Positions 8,908 to 18,059 of a stretch of DNA of 64,000 nucleotides are shown here, in pieces. The stretch comes from DAOLCO01 sp964612555. Lineage in GTDB: Bacteria > Bdellovibrionota_C > UBA2361 > SZUA-149 > DAOLCO01. The stretch spans positions 15,458-79,457 of the forward strand of contig CAZTBW010000012.1 of the NCBI GenBank assembly GCA_964612555.1. The letters run 5' to 3'. The position numbers and the translations under genes were made by a program. The notes under the pieces are model-generated. The model was not told where the DNA came from. It did not search any database and was given only the letters and a program-made list of their open reading frames with translations. Position 1 is the stretch's first letter, and every line of letters starts with the position of its first letter.

Positions 8908-10293
8908 TTATTCGATCTTCAGGTACTGGCGTTTTGCCTCGTCTGTTTTTCCCGTAATATGGTCTTTGATCCAGTGGGGATCCCACCATTCTATTGGTGT
9001 TACGGGTACATTATTTATTCTGAATTCAAAATGGAGATGATCTCCACCTGCAAGACCTGATGTGCCACTTCTGCCAATTTCCTGTCCTTGTGAAACGTGC
9101 TCCCCTGTCGAAACGCTGATTGATGAAAGGTGTCCGTAAAGAGAGGTGAGGTACATTCCGTGATCAATGACAACGGCGTTTCCATAAATTCCCAGTGAAT
9201 CGGCAAATATTACTTTCCCGCTGTTGGTGGCAACAACGGAGTCTCTAAGAACGGAGGCAAGATCAAGACCATCATGTCGAGACCCGCCCGCCGGTTTTCC
9301 ATTTACCGTATATGCTCTAAGCTCACCAAAATTTGAAGTGGTTGCCGATGCCATGGGTTTTATGAATTGATCTGAAGGCAAGGGGTTATTAGATAAGGGT
9401 AAACGTGAGAGTTTATCCTGAAGTGCTGCACGATAATTTTCGTTCACGGTTCTAAAAAGAGTGATCGGGTCTTCAGAATCAATATTTATTCTCTCTTCTG
9501 CCGAAAGTTCTGATAGATACTCATCAAATAATGGCTTTACTTTTTCCTGCACAAATCCTTCACTTACATTAGGGGCAGTGTTTCTTAAGCGATATGGTTT
9601 TACTCTGAATGAGAGTGGAATTGCAGTAAGGTTTCCGGCTTCATCTCTGGCATATGCTTTTGGTTGGGGATTGTCGATTTCCAGTGGTAGTGCAAAAAGG
9701 CTTGCATAGATATTGGAACCTGTAAATTCTGTGTCAAGGGATTCTGCAGGAATGGCTTTGAATGTGTAAGAGTCGATCATAACCCCAACTTCTTTAAGAG
9801 TGGTATCACTGGCTTCCAGGAGGACAAATTCCGCTCCTCCCTGCACCGCAAGGTGCTGCCTTGATACAACAGAAAGTTTTGGTGATTTGAAATCAAGCAC
9901 TACATTAAATTCTTGTATCAGCTCATTACCCCATATGCTGGCGTCTTTTATGTGAAGCGCTAATTTTGCGTTTCCTTCTTTGAAAGTGGTATGGATATCC
10001 TGAGTTTTCGGTTCAGATATGTGTGTAAGAACAGGGTCTGCATATAATATTTTTTCCAGTGAGGAGGTGATTTCACCTTGTGTCAGATAAAGAGAAAATT
10101 CCCTGATACCGCTTTTATTGTCATGCGCTTCAATGCGAATTCCTTCTACATTCTTTCCTATTATTTGAGGGATGGTGGTTGTGGTAGTCCAGGGAGCAGT
10201 CTTCTCAATTGTGTTAAGTTTATCTGTGTAGCGCCAGAGATATGCAATAGATAGAGTTATGCCAAGTAGCAAGATCAGTTTCAGTAATTTCAT
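8908..10293 (-). CDS. M23-family metallopeptidase (LytM-like), membrane anchored
   Basis: The 461-residue product starts with a single hydrophobic segment (residues about 3-21) and then has a long periplasmic region, including a beta-sandwich-like middle. The C-terminal LytM/M23 domain is complete: HDGLDLA from residue 340, SLYGHLS, and HLHFEF from residue 419 (zinc and catalytic ligands). It likely cleaves peptidoglycan crosslinks or regulates amidases. It ends a minus-strand group with murJ immediately upstream (17-base gap), consistent with cell-wall growth. Confidence 0.88.
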   Translation of the reverse strand: MKLLKLILLLGITLSIAYLWRYTDKLNTIEKTAPWTTTTTIPQIIGKNVEGIRIEAHDNKSGIREFSLYLTQGEITSSLEKILYADPVLTHISEPKTQDIHTTFKEGNAKLALHIKDASIWGNELIQEFNVVLDFKSPKLSVVSRQHLAVQGGAEFVLLEASDTTLKEVGVMIDSYTFKAIPAESLDTEFTGSNIYASLFALPLEIDNPQPKAYARDEAGNLTAIPLSFRVKPYRLRNTAPNVSEGFVQEKVKPLFDEYLSELSAEERINIDSEDPITLFRTVNENYRAALQDKLSRLPLSNNPLPSDQFIKPMASATTSNFGELRAYTVNGKPAGGSRHDGLDLASVLRDSVVATNSGKVIFADSLGIYGNAVVIDHGMYLTSLYGHLSSISVSTGEHVSQGQEIGRSGTSGLAGGDHLHFEFRINNVPVTPIEWWDPHWIKDHITGKTDEAKRQYLKIE

Positions 10294-10310
10294 TTGTGAG
10301 ACCTAAAGAG

Positions 10311-11942
10311 TTATTTACTATGCCGTATCTGTTTTAACAGCGAAGTAACAATATAATCAAGCTCTTTTACTTTCATAATTCTGCAAAGTAATAAGTATGA
10401 AATAATATAGCCCAAGAGTGGAAGAATCTGAAGGAATCTGCCTTTATCACTAAGAAACTCCTGCAGGAGAAATCCTGGAAGTATGGAGAGAAGAGATGCC
10501 AGTAAAGGAGGATAGAGTGTGTTTTTTGCACCATAGAGTAAGATCGAGAGACTGTTTCTTGAATTCAAAATATGATGCAGGAAATATAGCTCCACCCATG
10601 CTCCAATGGCAGAGCCTATACCAAGACCCAGAACATGAAACTCCATTGGGAGTGAAGTTTTTGGCATGATGAAAAGAGAAATACAGGCTCCGAGTATGGA
10701 ACCAAAGAGAAGTCTGTAAATAGATATTTTGCTAACGATAGTATGGAATGATAAGGCGTACAGTCCCGAAGAAATGAGTCTGGAGAGAGTAGAGGGAAGG
10801 AGCCCAAGTGCGAGCACTCCCAGCATGTATGACACCAGCGCTGCGCTCTTCTGGTCAAACTGTCCTGATCTGAAAATAAATGTAATGATTGACTCGCCGC
10901 AAAAGATAAACATCATTATGCATGGGAGTATGAAAAAAAGTAATCTTCCTTTTGCTTCCTGAAGTCGATCAATAAATTTATTCCTGGTGTCGGGCTCATA
11001 CATCAAATCTTTATCTTTTGAAAGATCTGGAAGCTCTGCCGCTGAAACTGCCATACCAAATATGCTCACAGGCAGTAAAAAAATAGACTGTGCGTACATG
11101 AGTATTGATAAAGATCCGGAAGAAAGCAGACTCGCTATGATGGTATCTATATATGCGCTGATCTGAATAACTCCTCTTCCAAGTGAGACAGGTAAGAAGC
11201 CTTTAAGCACCGTTTTTGTATGAGTGCTGAGTGATAAAATACCTGTATGTGCTTTCCCTTTAATATATGAAAAGGTTTTTGGAACTTGTACTAATAGCTG
11301 AAGAAGGCTTCCAAGAAGTACAAAATAGCTTATGTGAAGGACGGTATCCCCCATGGAATATGAACTTGTAAAAGGGAGCATAAGGAGCAGAAGTCCTGTG
11401 ATAATACTTGCATTCCAGAGCAGGGGAGCAGAGTATGAAAGTGCAAAATGTTTATGGCTGTTAAGAATCCCAAGACACCATGCTGAGAGCATCAGTATTG
11501 CAGTGGCTGGAAAGAGTATCTCAAGTAGTTTTGATGTAAGGAGCCTCGTTTCACTTGTAAATCCAGGAGCAAAGACCCCGACCAACTCTTCACTGAAAAT
11601 AATTCCCAAGGTTGCAAGAAAAGTACCCGTGATAAGAAGTAATATCCCAGTTTCCTTTGCAAGAAGTGTAGCAGCTTCATTTGCATTATTTTTTCTTAAG
11701 CGGACATATTCAGGAATGAAAGAAGCTGATAGAACTCCCTCACCAAAAAGGTTTTGGAGGAGATTGGGGATTCTAAGTGCAGCTTTAAAAGCATCAGAAT
11801 AAATACTGGTTCCTAAAAAATGTGCGAGGAGTATCTCTCGTAAAAGCCCCGAAAGACGACTTAATAAAATACAGACACTGACAATATATGAGTTTCTTCT
11901 TGAAGAAGTATCCTGCGTATGAGTATTTCCTTTCTCAAGCAT
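10311..11942 (-). CDS. murJ: lipid II flippase MurJ (MviN)
   Basis: This polytopic membrane protein has about 14 hydrophobic helices, typical of MurJ, which flips lipid II across the inner membrane. The N-terminal signature SRLSGLLREILLAHFLGTS followed by DAFKAALRIPNLLQNLFGEGVLSASFIPEY is diagnostic. A longer form from GTG at 11966 would overlap the pepF stop by 19 bases. I chose ATG at 11942, which leaves a 5-base gap. No convincing ribosome-binding site separates the options. Neighbouring M23 peptidase fits a peptidoglycan module. Confidence 0.92.
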   Translation of the reverse strand: MLEKGNTHTQDTSSRRNSYIVSVCILLSRLSGLLREILLAHFLGTSIYSDAFKAALRIPNLLQNLFGEGVLSASFIPEYVRLRKNNANEAATLLAKETGILLLITGTFLATLGIIFSEELVGVFAPGFTSETRLLTSKLLEILFPATAILMLSAWCLGILNSHKHFALSYSAPLLWNASIITGLLLLMLPFTSSYSMGDTVLHISYFVLLGSLLQLLVQVPKTFSYIKGKAHTGILSLSTHTKTVLKGFLPVSLGRGVIQISAYIDTIIASLLSSGSLSILMYAQSIFLLPVSIFGMAVSAAELPDLSKDKDLMYEPDTRNKFIDRLQEAKGRLLFFILPCIMMFIFCGESIITFIFRSGQFDQKSAALVSYMLGVLALGLLPSTLSRLISSGLYALSFHTIVSKISIYRLLFGSILGACISLFIMPKTSLPMEFHVLGLGIGSAIGAWVELYFLHHILNSRNSLSILLYGAKNTLYPPLLASLLSILPGFLLQEFLSDKGRFLQILPLLGYIISYLLLCRIMKVKELDYIVTSLLKQIRHSK

Positions 11943-11947
11943 GTTTT

Positions 11948-13765
11948 TTATAGAGGAAGTTCCCACCCTTGTGTTTTGCAGAGTTCTTTCAGAGTGTCGT
12001 TAAATACTTTCATAGTGGCGATAAAAGGCTCTGCTGTTGACAAATCCGCACCTGCTTCCTGGAGTAGTTCCAGAGAGTATTTACTGCCCCCGGAAGAAAG
12101 GAAATGTAAATAGCGATCTCTTGCAGCTTTGTCTCCACTATATATGTTTTCTGCTAATGAAATTGCGGCAGAAATACCCGTAGCATATTTAAAAACATAG
12201 AAAGAAGAATAAAAATGAGGTATTCTGAGACACTCCAGATCATCAAGTGTCCCAAGGGTCACACTGTCGCCAAAATATTTACTTAAAAGCGAGCGATATA
12301 TGCTCCTGAAAGAGTCAATGGTGAGTGGTTCGTTTTTATCTGATGCTGAGTGAGTCAGGTCTTCAAATTCAGCAAACATAGTTTGTCTGAAAAATGTTCC
12401 TTTTATAGCATCAAGCTGGTAATTAAGAAGGTATGCACAGAAATCTGAATCCTCACTTTTATTTTTTAATAAGTATTTAGTAAGGAGTAGTTCGTTTAAA
12501 GTACTTGCAACTTCAGCAACAAAAATTGTGTATGAATGAGTGGGGTAGTCTTGCGATTTATTTGCTAAAAATGAATGCATGGAGTGTCCAGCTTCATGTG
12601 CAAGAGTGTAAAGACTTTCAATGGAGTCTTCCTTATAGTTCATAAGTATATAAGGAGGACTGGTATATGTCCCGGATGAATACGCTCCGCTTCTTTTCCC
12701 CTTGTTTTCAAAGCGGTCTACCCATTTGTCACTGGAAAGCCCCTTTTTTAATATTTCGGTATACTCTTCACCAAGAGGAGAAAGTGCCTGGGTAAGAAGC
12801 TCTACGGCATGGTCATATGGATAGCCTTTTGGTGGATTGGAAATAAGCGGTACATACGTGTCATAAATATATTGAGTATCATACTCAAAGACATTCTTTC
12901 TAAGTTTATAATATGTATGTAAAGAATCTTTTAAGCCACTCGTAGTTTCACGAACCAGGGTGTCGTACACAGTTTCAGGGATATTATCCCCAAATAACCC
13001 AAGCGCTTTACTTGATCGGTATCCTCTGGCACGTGCGATAAATGTGTCTTTTTTTAGATTCGATTGCAAGATCGCAGCAAGAGACAATTTATGAGCATCA
13101 TAGGTTTTGTAGTATTTGGTGAATGCATCAGAGCGCACCTCACGAGACGGATTAAGCAGGAAACTGATATAGGAAGAGTGACTCAGAGGTCTTGGAGTTC
13201 CATCTACTATTACGTCTTCAAAAGTAAGATCACCATCGGTTAATTGTCTAAAAATCTTACCGCTTGATGAAAGTACTTCTCCGGAAAGCGAAAGCAGTTC
13301 TTCCTCACTTTCTTTTTTCGTATGAGCTCTTCTTCTTTCAAGCTCTCCCAGAAACATCTGATATTTTTTGAATTGAGGATTTTTTATAATTTTTTCAAGG
13401 AACTCTGGTGCCTGAGCCATTAGTTCAGGGGCTATAAAGCTTGCCTGGGTGCTGTATGAAACCCATAAAGACTGTGCCTCCTGTAGCTTGGCATTTGCTT
13501 TACTATTAGTAACGTCCTGGTCGTTAAGAAGATGAGCATAGGTGTAGATGTTTTCCAATCTTTGAAGTACTGAAAAATGAAAATCCAGCACTTCTTTCAG
13601 GATTTCGGCACTGCTACCCAGTCTTCCTTTCCAGCTTGAGATAGTGCCCATGCTTTCTTCTGTTTCTTTCTTTTCATTTTCCCAGGCAGCAGTGTCCCGG
13701 AATAGAGGTTTTAAATCCCAGGAGTCTGATTCTTGTACGTTATCTCTTGTCGGTATTTCTTTCAT
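11948..13765 (-). CDS. pepF: oligoendopeptidase F (M3 family)
   Basis: This zinc oligopeptidase of about 605 residues degrades short peptides in the cytoplasm. The catalytic motif HEAGH lies at residues 394-398 of the longer form (390-394 from this start), followed by the third-ligand region FVAEVASTLNE. The length matches the PepF/M3B group. A GTG at 13777 overlaps the stop of the upstream gene by one base. ATG at 13765, preceded by TGGA, is taken as the start. It lies between murJ and a signalling gene in one tightly packed direction. Confidence 0.9.
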   Translation of the reverse strand: MKEIPTRDNVQESDSWDLKPLFRDTAAWENEKKETEESMGTISSWKGRLGSSAEILKEVLDFHFSVLQRLENIYTYAHLLNDQDVTNSKANAKLQEAQSLWVSYSTQASFIAPELMAQAPEFLEKIIKNPQFKKYQMFLGELERRRAHTKKESEEELLSLSGEVLSSSGKIFRQLTDGDLTFEDVIVDGTPRPLSHSSYISFLLNPSREVRSDAFTKYYKTYDAHKLSLAAILQSNLKKDTFIARARGYRSSKALGLFGDNIPETVYDTLVRETTSGLKDSLHTYYKLRKNVFEYDTQYIYDTYVPLISNPPKGYPYDHAVELLTQALSPLGEEYTEILKKGLSSDKWVDRFENKGKRSGAYSSGTYTSPPYILMNYKEDSIESLYTLAHEAGHSMHSFLANKSQDYPTHSYTIFVAEVASTLNELLLTKYLLKNKSEDSDFCAYLLNYQLDAIKGTFFRQTMFAEFEDLTHSASDKNEPLTIDSFRSIYRSLLSKYFGDSVTLGTLDDLECLRIPHFYSSFYVFKYATGISAAISLAENIYSGDKAARDRYLHFLSSGGSKYSLELLQEAGADLSTAEPFIATMKVFNDTLKELCKTQGWELPL

Positions 13766-13776
13766 TTTTTGTTCCA

Positions 13777-14475
13777 CTATTTTTTATTCCACTCCGGGTC
13801 TCCCGGGATTTGAAAGAGTTTTTCAGTTGCTTTATCTACAATCTCTAGTTCTGTTGTTTCTGACAGGGCATCAAGTACTTTTTTTATTCTCTGAGTACTC
13901 TCATGGATAAGATGCAGTGCCCTGGAATTGTCTTCTGAGAGAGTACTATCTGAGCGCAGTACGTACATGGCTCCAAATACGGCTCCTAGGGGGTTATTGA
14001 TTTCATGCCGAAGAGTTCTTAAGAGTGTCTTTACTGATTCAAGTATCTCGGCAGATCGAGCAGTTTCCCGCATTTTCTTTTCAACCTGAGAGCGTTCAAT
14101 TAATGATTCAGTCAGTGGTAAAAAAAAAGGTTCAGAAACATTTTTCTTGGAAAGAAAAAATCGTGCACCTTTGACCAGTGTAGTTGCCGGGATTTCGGGA
14201 GCTTCATCCGAGCTCATGGATAGAACTGGAGTAGTGCTGGTAGCTTCTTCAGAAAGAAAATCCGAACCAGTACCATCCGGGAGGTGTTGATCAAGAATTA
14301 TCAGATCAAATGTTTTTTCATTTAATATTTCAGTTAATATTTTTCGGGCAGAGTCGAGCGTTCCGGCTTCCTGAATGGAGCAGTTTTTATATCTGCTCTT
14401 TAATCTCATTGATAATATTTTTCTGAAATTCTTATCATCATCAATAATTAAAATTTTTAGATGTGAATCTGTCAT
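13777..14475 (-). CDS. receiver domain fused to a HisKA dimerisation domain, no ATPase domain
   Basis: The 232-residue product starts with a response-regulator receiver: acidic DDD at 12-14, phospho-acceptor D62 in LIILDQHLPDG, and Lys near 110. From about residue 145 it has a histidine-kinase dimerisation helix with the H-box LRHEINNPLGAV, histidine at 157. It stops at 232, where a HATPase_c domain should start. It may be a phosphotransfer protein relaying between its own Asp and His, or a truncated hybrid kinase. It is immediately upstream of pepF. Confidence 0.8.
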   Translation of the reverse strand: MTDSHLKILIIDDDKNFRKILSMRLKSRYKNCSIQEAGTLDSARKILTEILNEKTFDLIILDQHLPDGTGSDFLSEEATSTTPVLSMSSDEAPEIPATTLVKGARFFLSKKNVSEPFFLPLTESLIERSQVEKKMRETARSAEILESVKTLLRTLRHEINNPLGAVFGAMYVLRSDSTLSEDNSRALHLIHESTQRIKKVLDALSETTELEIVDKATEKLFQIPGDPEWNKK

Positions 14476-14493
14476 TAACTTAGTCTGAGAAAA

Positions 14494-15258
14494 TTACCGT
14501 AAGAAATTTAATTCATCGAGGAGTAAGCCAAGGGGTTGATTACCTCGTATCATTGTCCCCGAATATAATCTGTTACTTATCCTTTTTGCAATTATAATAC
14601 TGGGAGTACCTTTTATTCCAAGGGATTTTCCATGCTCTTTATCCAGCTCAATTTCACGTTGGTATTTCCCTGAATTGATACAGTTTGTGAAGGTGCTTTT
14701 TTCTATCTCGGGGATAGTATCTGTAATACCAAAAATATCCTGATCAGACTTGATAGTGCTGGATAACATCTGTGTAAGATATTCCCAGTATTTACCTTTT
14801 TCGCCAGCGCAGTGTGCAGCCATTGCCAGAGTTTTACTGAATGATGATGCAGAAAGAGGAAAGTCTCGTATTCTGATTTGAATATTGTCAGAGGTGCTAA
14901 AGTGTTTTCTTAACTCAGGAAGGGTATTTAATAGGAAATCCCTACAGCTTTTACAGCGTAAGTCAGTATAGATGATCATTATGGTAGAGGTGTCATTTGT
15001 ACCAAAATACGGGTCATCAAAGTACCCGTCATCAAGTTCAAATGTGATATTTCTTTTTATAACTGGCGAGGTATTTTTTGTATGATTACTACCTTGTTTT
15101 TCAATCTCGGAAAGTCTTCTTTCGAGAAACGATGTTTGTCGTTCCAGTTGGGAAATACGTTTTTCCATGTATTCATGGTTACTTGATTCTACACTGGTAT
15201 CGCAAGCAGTGAGGCTCCAGATTAACAGGGATATAAAGATGGACGGAAGTATTTTCAT
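14494..15258 (-). CDS. DsbA-like thioredoxin-fold lipoprotein
   Basis: The 254-residue product has a lipobox (LTAC, lipidated Cys19), a coiled-coil stretch (about 30-56) and a thioredoxin-like domain. The active-site CKSC is at residues 102-105 and the cis-proline region GTPSIII is near the end. The DSBA-type helical insertion containing MAAHCAGEKGKYWEYL is present. It should act as a periplasmic disulfide oxidase or isomerase tethered to a membrane. Two further cysteines (MAAHC and FTNC) could form a structural bond. It is the last gene before comF on the same strand. Confidence 0.85.
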   Translation of the reverse strand: MKILPSIFISLLIWSLTACDTSVESSNHEYMEKRISQLERQTSFLERRLSEIEKQGSNHTKNTSPVIKRNITFELDDGYFDDPYFGTNDTSTIMIIYTDLRCKSCRDFLLNTLPELRKHFSTSDNIQIRIRDFPLSASSFSKTLAMAAHCAGEKGKYWEYLTQMLSSTIKSDQDIFGITDTIPEIEKSTFTNCINSGKYQREIELDKEHGKSLGIKGTPSIIIAKRISNRLYSGTMIRGNQPLGLLLDELNFLR

Positions 15259-15290
15259 TTAATCAAATATTCTTTTACAGAATAGAAGTA

Positions 15291-16187
15291 TCACTTAAAA
15301 AGGTACCTGTGAAGGTGTTTAGATTGAGCTATGCTCACTACATCTATTTTCTGTATTTGTTGAGAACCTAGAGCAAGAAGTGCCCCCTGCAGTGAAGCTC
15401 CTGTTGTGATTACATCATCCAGGAGTAATATTCTTGAAATTTCTGAGCGTTTATCTGTCTTTAATTGAGTTTTAAAGTGAGGTATTTCCTGAGTCTCTTT
15501 TTTTCCTTTGGGTAGCAGAGACCTTGGGGTTCCCGTATTTTTTATAGTTTCGAGTCGAATTTCGAGTAGTGGTATATTAAGTATCTTTGAGAGCTTTCTT
15601 GCTATAAAATGGGTGCTGTAAAATCCTCGCTTAACAATATTTCCTTTGTATGAAGGGATATAACATATTGTGTCCCAACCAAGTTGAGCTCCGGATAGTT
15701 CTTTTGCGTAATATGCCGAACCTGGAAGAAATAAAGCGGGAAGAGCAGTTATGAGCATAAGACTTATTAAATTCGCTATTTCAGTTTTTTGTTGATATTT
15801 CATGTTATGGATGAGAGATCGAGCTGCTTCCTGATAATAAAATATAGATCGTATTCTCAGATTTTTATATGCCCTGTTTTCCTGACACAGAAGGCATAAA
15901 GGCGTATCTCTTGTAGTCTTGCAAAACCTTCCACAGCAAGCACAATGAGGCTCTATCTCGTACAAAATTCTGTTTACCAATAGTTCTTTTAAACACCTTT
16001 TACATAAAAGTTTTTGAGTGAGGTGTCTTAGTATTTGGGTGTTTTTTGGGGGGAGTCCGTTTGGTTTTACAGGTTCCGGATTTAATTGCGTGAGTGCTTT
16101 CTGACAAATGGTGCATGCAGGTGGAAACAACAGGTCAAAAGCAGGAGCCAATAAGGGATGTTGCGAGCGTAAAAGGGAAAGGGACAT
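15291..16187 (-). CDS. comF: ComF-family phosphoribosyltransferase-like protein
   Basis: The 298-residue product has four N-terminal CxxC pairs (CTIC, CKRC, CACC, CLLC) forming a zinc module, then a phosphoribosyltransferase domain with the PRPP loop ILLLDDVITTGASLQGA. This is the ComF/GntX architecture, needed for DNA uptake in naturally transformable bacteria. dprA, another transformation gene, is also in this window at 37.8 kb. The exact biochemical role of ComF is unresolved. Start ATG at 16187. Confidence 0.85.
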   Translation of the reverse strand: MSLSLLRSQHPLLAPAFDLLFPPACTICQKALTQLNPEPVKPNGLPPKNTQILRHLTQKLLCKRCLKELLVNRILYEIEPHCACCGRFCKTTRDTPLCLLCQENRAYKNLRIRSIFYYQEAARSLIHNMKYQQKTEIANLISLMLITALPALFLPGSAYYAKELSGAQLGWDTICYIPSYKGNIVKRGFYSTHFIARKLSKILNIPLLEIRLETIKNTGTPRSLLPKGKKETQEIPHFKTQLKTDKRSEISRILLLDDVITTGASLQGALLALGSQQIQKIDVVSIAQSKHLHRYLFK

Positions 16188-16289
16188 ATGTTTTTGATAA
16201 TAAATTGGTTTATCTCAATTGTTATCGCTTTATTTGTATTCTTTTCTCATTTTTAATTGAATTTTAGGGTAAATTGACACTACTGTGTG

Positions 16290-16380
16290 GAAAGAAAAAG
16301 GAGCATGCCTCGGGTGGCGTTTTTCCTTGCATCGGACGTTCGCCGCTGTCGGCGAAAAAAGCCTCCCCCAAGCTTCCCGA
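16290..16380. other. GC-rich structured intergenic element between comF and gpmI
   Basis: The 282-base gap between comF and gpmI holds a GC-rich block unlike its surroundings. It contains a perfect hairpin TTCGCCG-CTGT-CGGCGAA near 16336-16353, nested within GGCGTTTTT...AAAAAAGCC, and an outer GGAG...CTCC pair. Read on the minus strand it ends CTCC-TTTTTCTTT, so it could be the complex terminator of gpmI. Read on either strand it could be a small structured RNA. No recognised RNA family signature is convincing. Confidence 0.35.
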
Positions 16381-16469
16381 TTATTCTTCCGTTTTTTTGT
16401 GGGTGTTTTCTTGCGCCTATAGAGTATCAGGCTTTCTAAGCGGTTGTTTATATTAAGTGTTCACTGAAT

Positions 16470-18059
16470 CTAAGCAGAAATAATCAAAGATGTGCCAGTC
16501 ATTTCAGAGGGTATGGGGAGTTCAAGTAAATTAAGGATACTCGGTGCAATATCTGCAAGGGAGCCACCCTGGCGTAAGTGGATGGGGTTGGTGCTTTTGT
16601 AGTTGAAGATGATAAAGGGTACCGGATGGATAGTGTGGTAGGTGTGTGGTTCGCCGGTTTTGTAATCTACCATTTGGTCGGCATTGCCATGGTCTGCGGT
16701 AATAACTGCGACTCCTCCGTGTTCCCTGATAACTTTGAGTAGTATGCCAAGACACGAATCAACTGTCTCTACCGCTTTTAGCGCAGCACTGAAATCTCCG
16801 GTATGACCGACCATGTCACAGTTTGCGAAATTAAGAATGATTACATCAATCCCTCCCTGCTCTATGCGAGAGCGGAGCTTTTCAGTGATCTCAATCGCAC
16901 TCATTTCAGGTTTGAGATCATATGTTTTTACATCTCTTGGTGAGGGGACAAGTATTCTTTCCTCGTTTTGAAAATTGACTTCACTACCGCCATTAAAGAA
17001 ATAAGTTACATGAGGATATTTTTCAGTCTCAGCGATTCTTAGTTGAGAGTAGCCGTTAAGAGATACTACTTCGCCAAGAGAGTTTTTCATCTCTTGCGGG
17101 GGAAAGAGGATTTCAGAGGGATATTTTTCATCATATTCGGTTAAAGTAATCAGTCTGGAGAGTTCAGGATGTTTTCTTCTCTTAAAGTGAGACCATTCTC
17201 TGGAGAAAAAAGCAGAGACGATTTGCCTCATTCTGTCAGCTCTGAAATTGTAAAAGATGATGGCATCATTGTCTCTGATAGTGGTTTCTGTAGAGTCTGC
17301 CCCTTCAATGTCTCTCTGTTCTATTACATATGCGTCAACAAACTCATCGTATATGTCATTCTGGTATGAGAGTTCCAGCGCTTTCTCTACTGATGGTACC
17401 TTTGTTCCCACGCCTTCTGTAAATAGTCGATATGCCTTTTCGGTTCTTTCCCAGCGAGTGTCCCGATCCATTGCGTAATAGCGACCAATGATACTTGCTA
17501 TTTGTATCCTGCAATCAGGAAATTTTTCCTTGATCCCGGAGAGTTCTTTTTCAAGTATAGCCAGTTCATGTATGGCATCTTTTTGAGGTCTGTCCCTTCC
17601 ATCCGAAATAAGATGCAGTGCGACTGAAGGTGCTCCAAGTGTGGCGGCACAGCGCACCATGGAGACAAGATGCCCAAGTTCACTATGAACCCCACCGGTG
17701 CTGCTTAGACCAATAAAATGTAGAGTAGTCTGCTTCTCTTTTAATTCTTTAATGGTGTCTGCAAAAAGTGGTATGAAGTTAAATAGATCATTGTGAGCGG
17801 TTCTATTTATTCTACTAAGGTCTTGTTCTATTACTCGTCCCAAGCCAATGGTTAAATGACCCACTTCGGAATTACCCATTTGCCCTTCAGGTAAACCAAC
17901 GCGGCTTCCAAAGCTGGAGAGGGTAGTATGTGGACAGCTTTCAAACAGGCTATCAAGAACGGGTGTACGTGCAGCAGTAACTGCATTGTGATTTGAATCA
18001 GGATTAAGAGCGACTCCATCCAGAATGGCAAGGAGCAGGGGAGTGTTTTTTTTATTCAT
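16470..18059 (-). CDS. gpmI: 2,3-bisphosphoglycerate-independent phosphoglycerate mutase
   Basis: This glycolytic enzyme interconverts 3- and 2-phosphoglycerate using two manganese ions and a phosphoserine. The opening ILDGVALNP (metal-binding Asp) and the active serine in GQMGNSEVGH are present, with the C-terminal metal block VITADHGNADQM. The start is taken as ATG at 18059, giving about 529 residues. It overlaps the stop of the upstream TPR gene by 8 bases. A TTG at 18089 would add 10 residues. Pyruvate kinase lies elsewhere in the window. Confidence 0.93.
   Translation of the reverse strand: MNKKNTPLLLAILDGVALNPDSNHNAVTAARTPVLDSLFESCPHTTLSSFGSRVGLPEGQMGNSEVGHLTIGLGRVIEQDLSRINRTAHNDLFNFIPLFADTIKELKEKQTTLHFIGLSSTGGVHSELGHLVSMVRCAATLGAPSVALHLISDGRDRPQKDAIHELAILEKELSGIKEKFPDCRIQIASIIGRYYAMDRDTRWERTEKAYRLFTEGVGTKVPSVEKALELSYQNDIYDEFVDAYVIEQRDIEGADSTETTIRDNDAIIFYNFRADRMRQIVSAFFSREWSHFKRRKHPELSRLITLTEYDEKYPSEILFPPQEMKNSLGEVVSLNGYSQLRIAETEKYPHVTYFFNGGSEVNFQNEERILVPSPRDVKTYDLKPEMSAIEITEKLRSRIEQGGIDVIILNFANCDMVGHTGDFSAALKAVETVDSCLGILLKVIREHGGVAVITADHGNADQMVDYKTGEPHTYHTIHPVPFIIFNYKSTNPIHLRQGGSLADIAPSILNLLELPIPSEMTGTSLIISA

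Noticed and set aside
16290..16380. 6S RNA, tmRNA or SRP RNA
   Set aside because: Some short matches to 6S-like GCATGC and AAGCC elements exist, but the 6S central bubble, tmRNA ends and SRP GGAAGC/tetraloop are absent.
16274..16456. 60-codon plus-strand open frame in the comF-gpmI gap
   Set aside because: It crosses the hairpin block and its amino-acid sequence looks random. The structural explanation is better.
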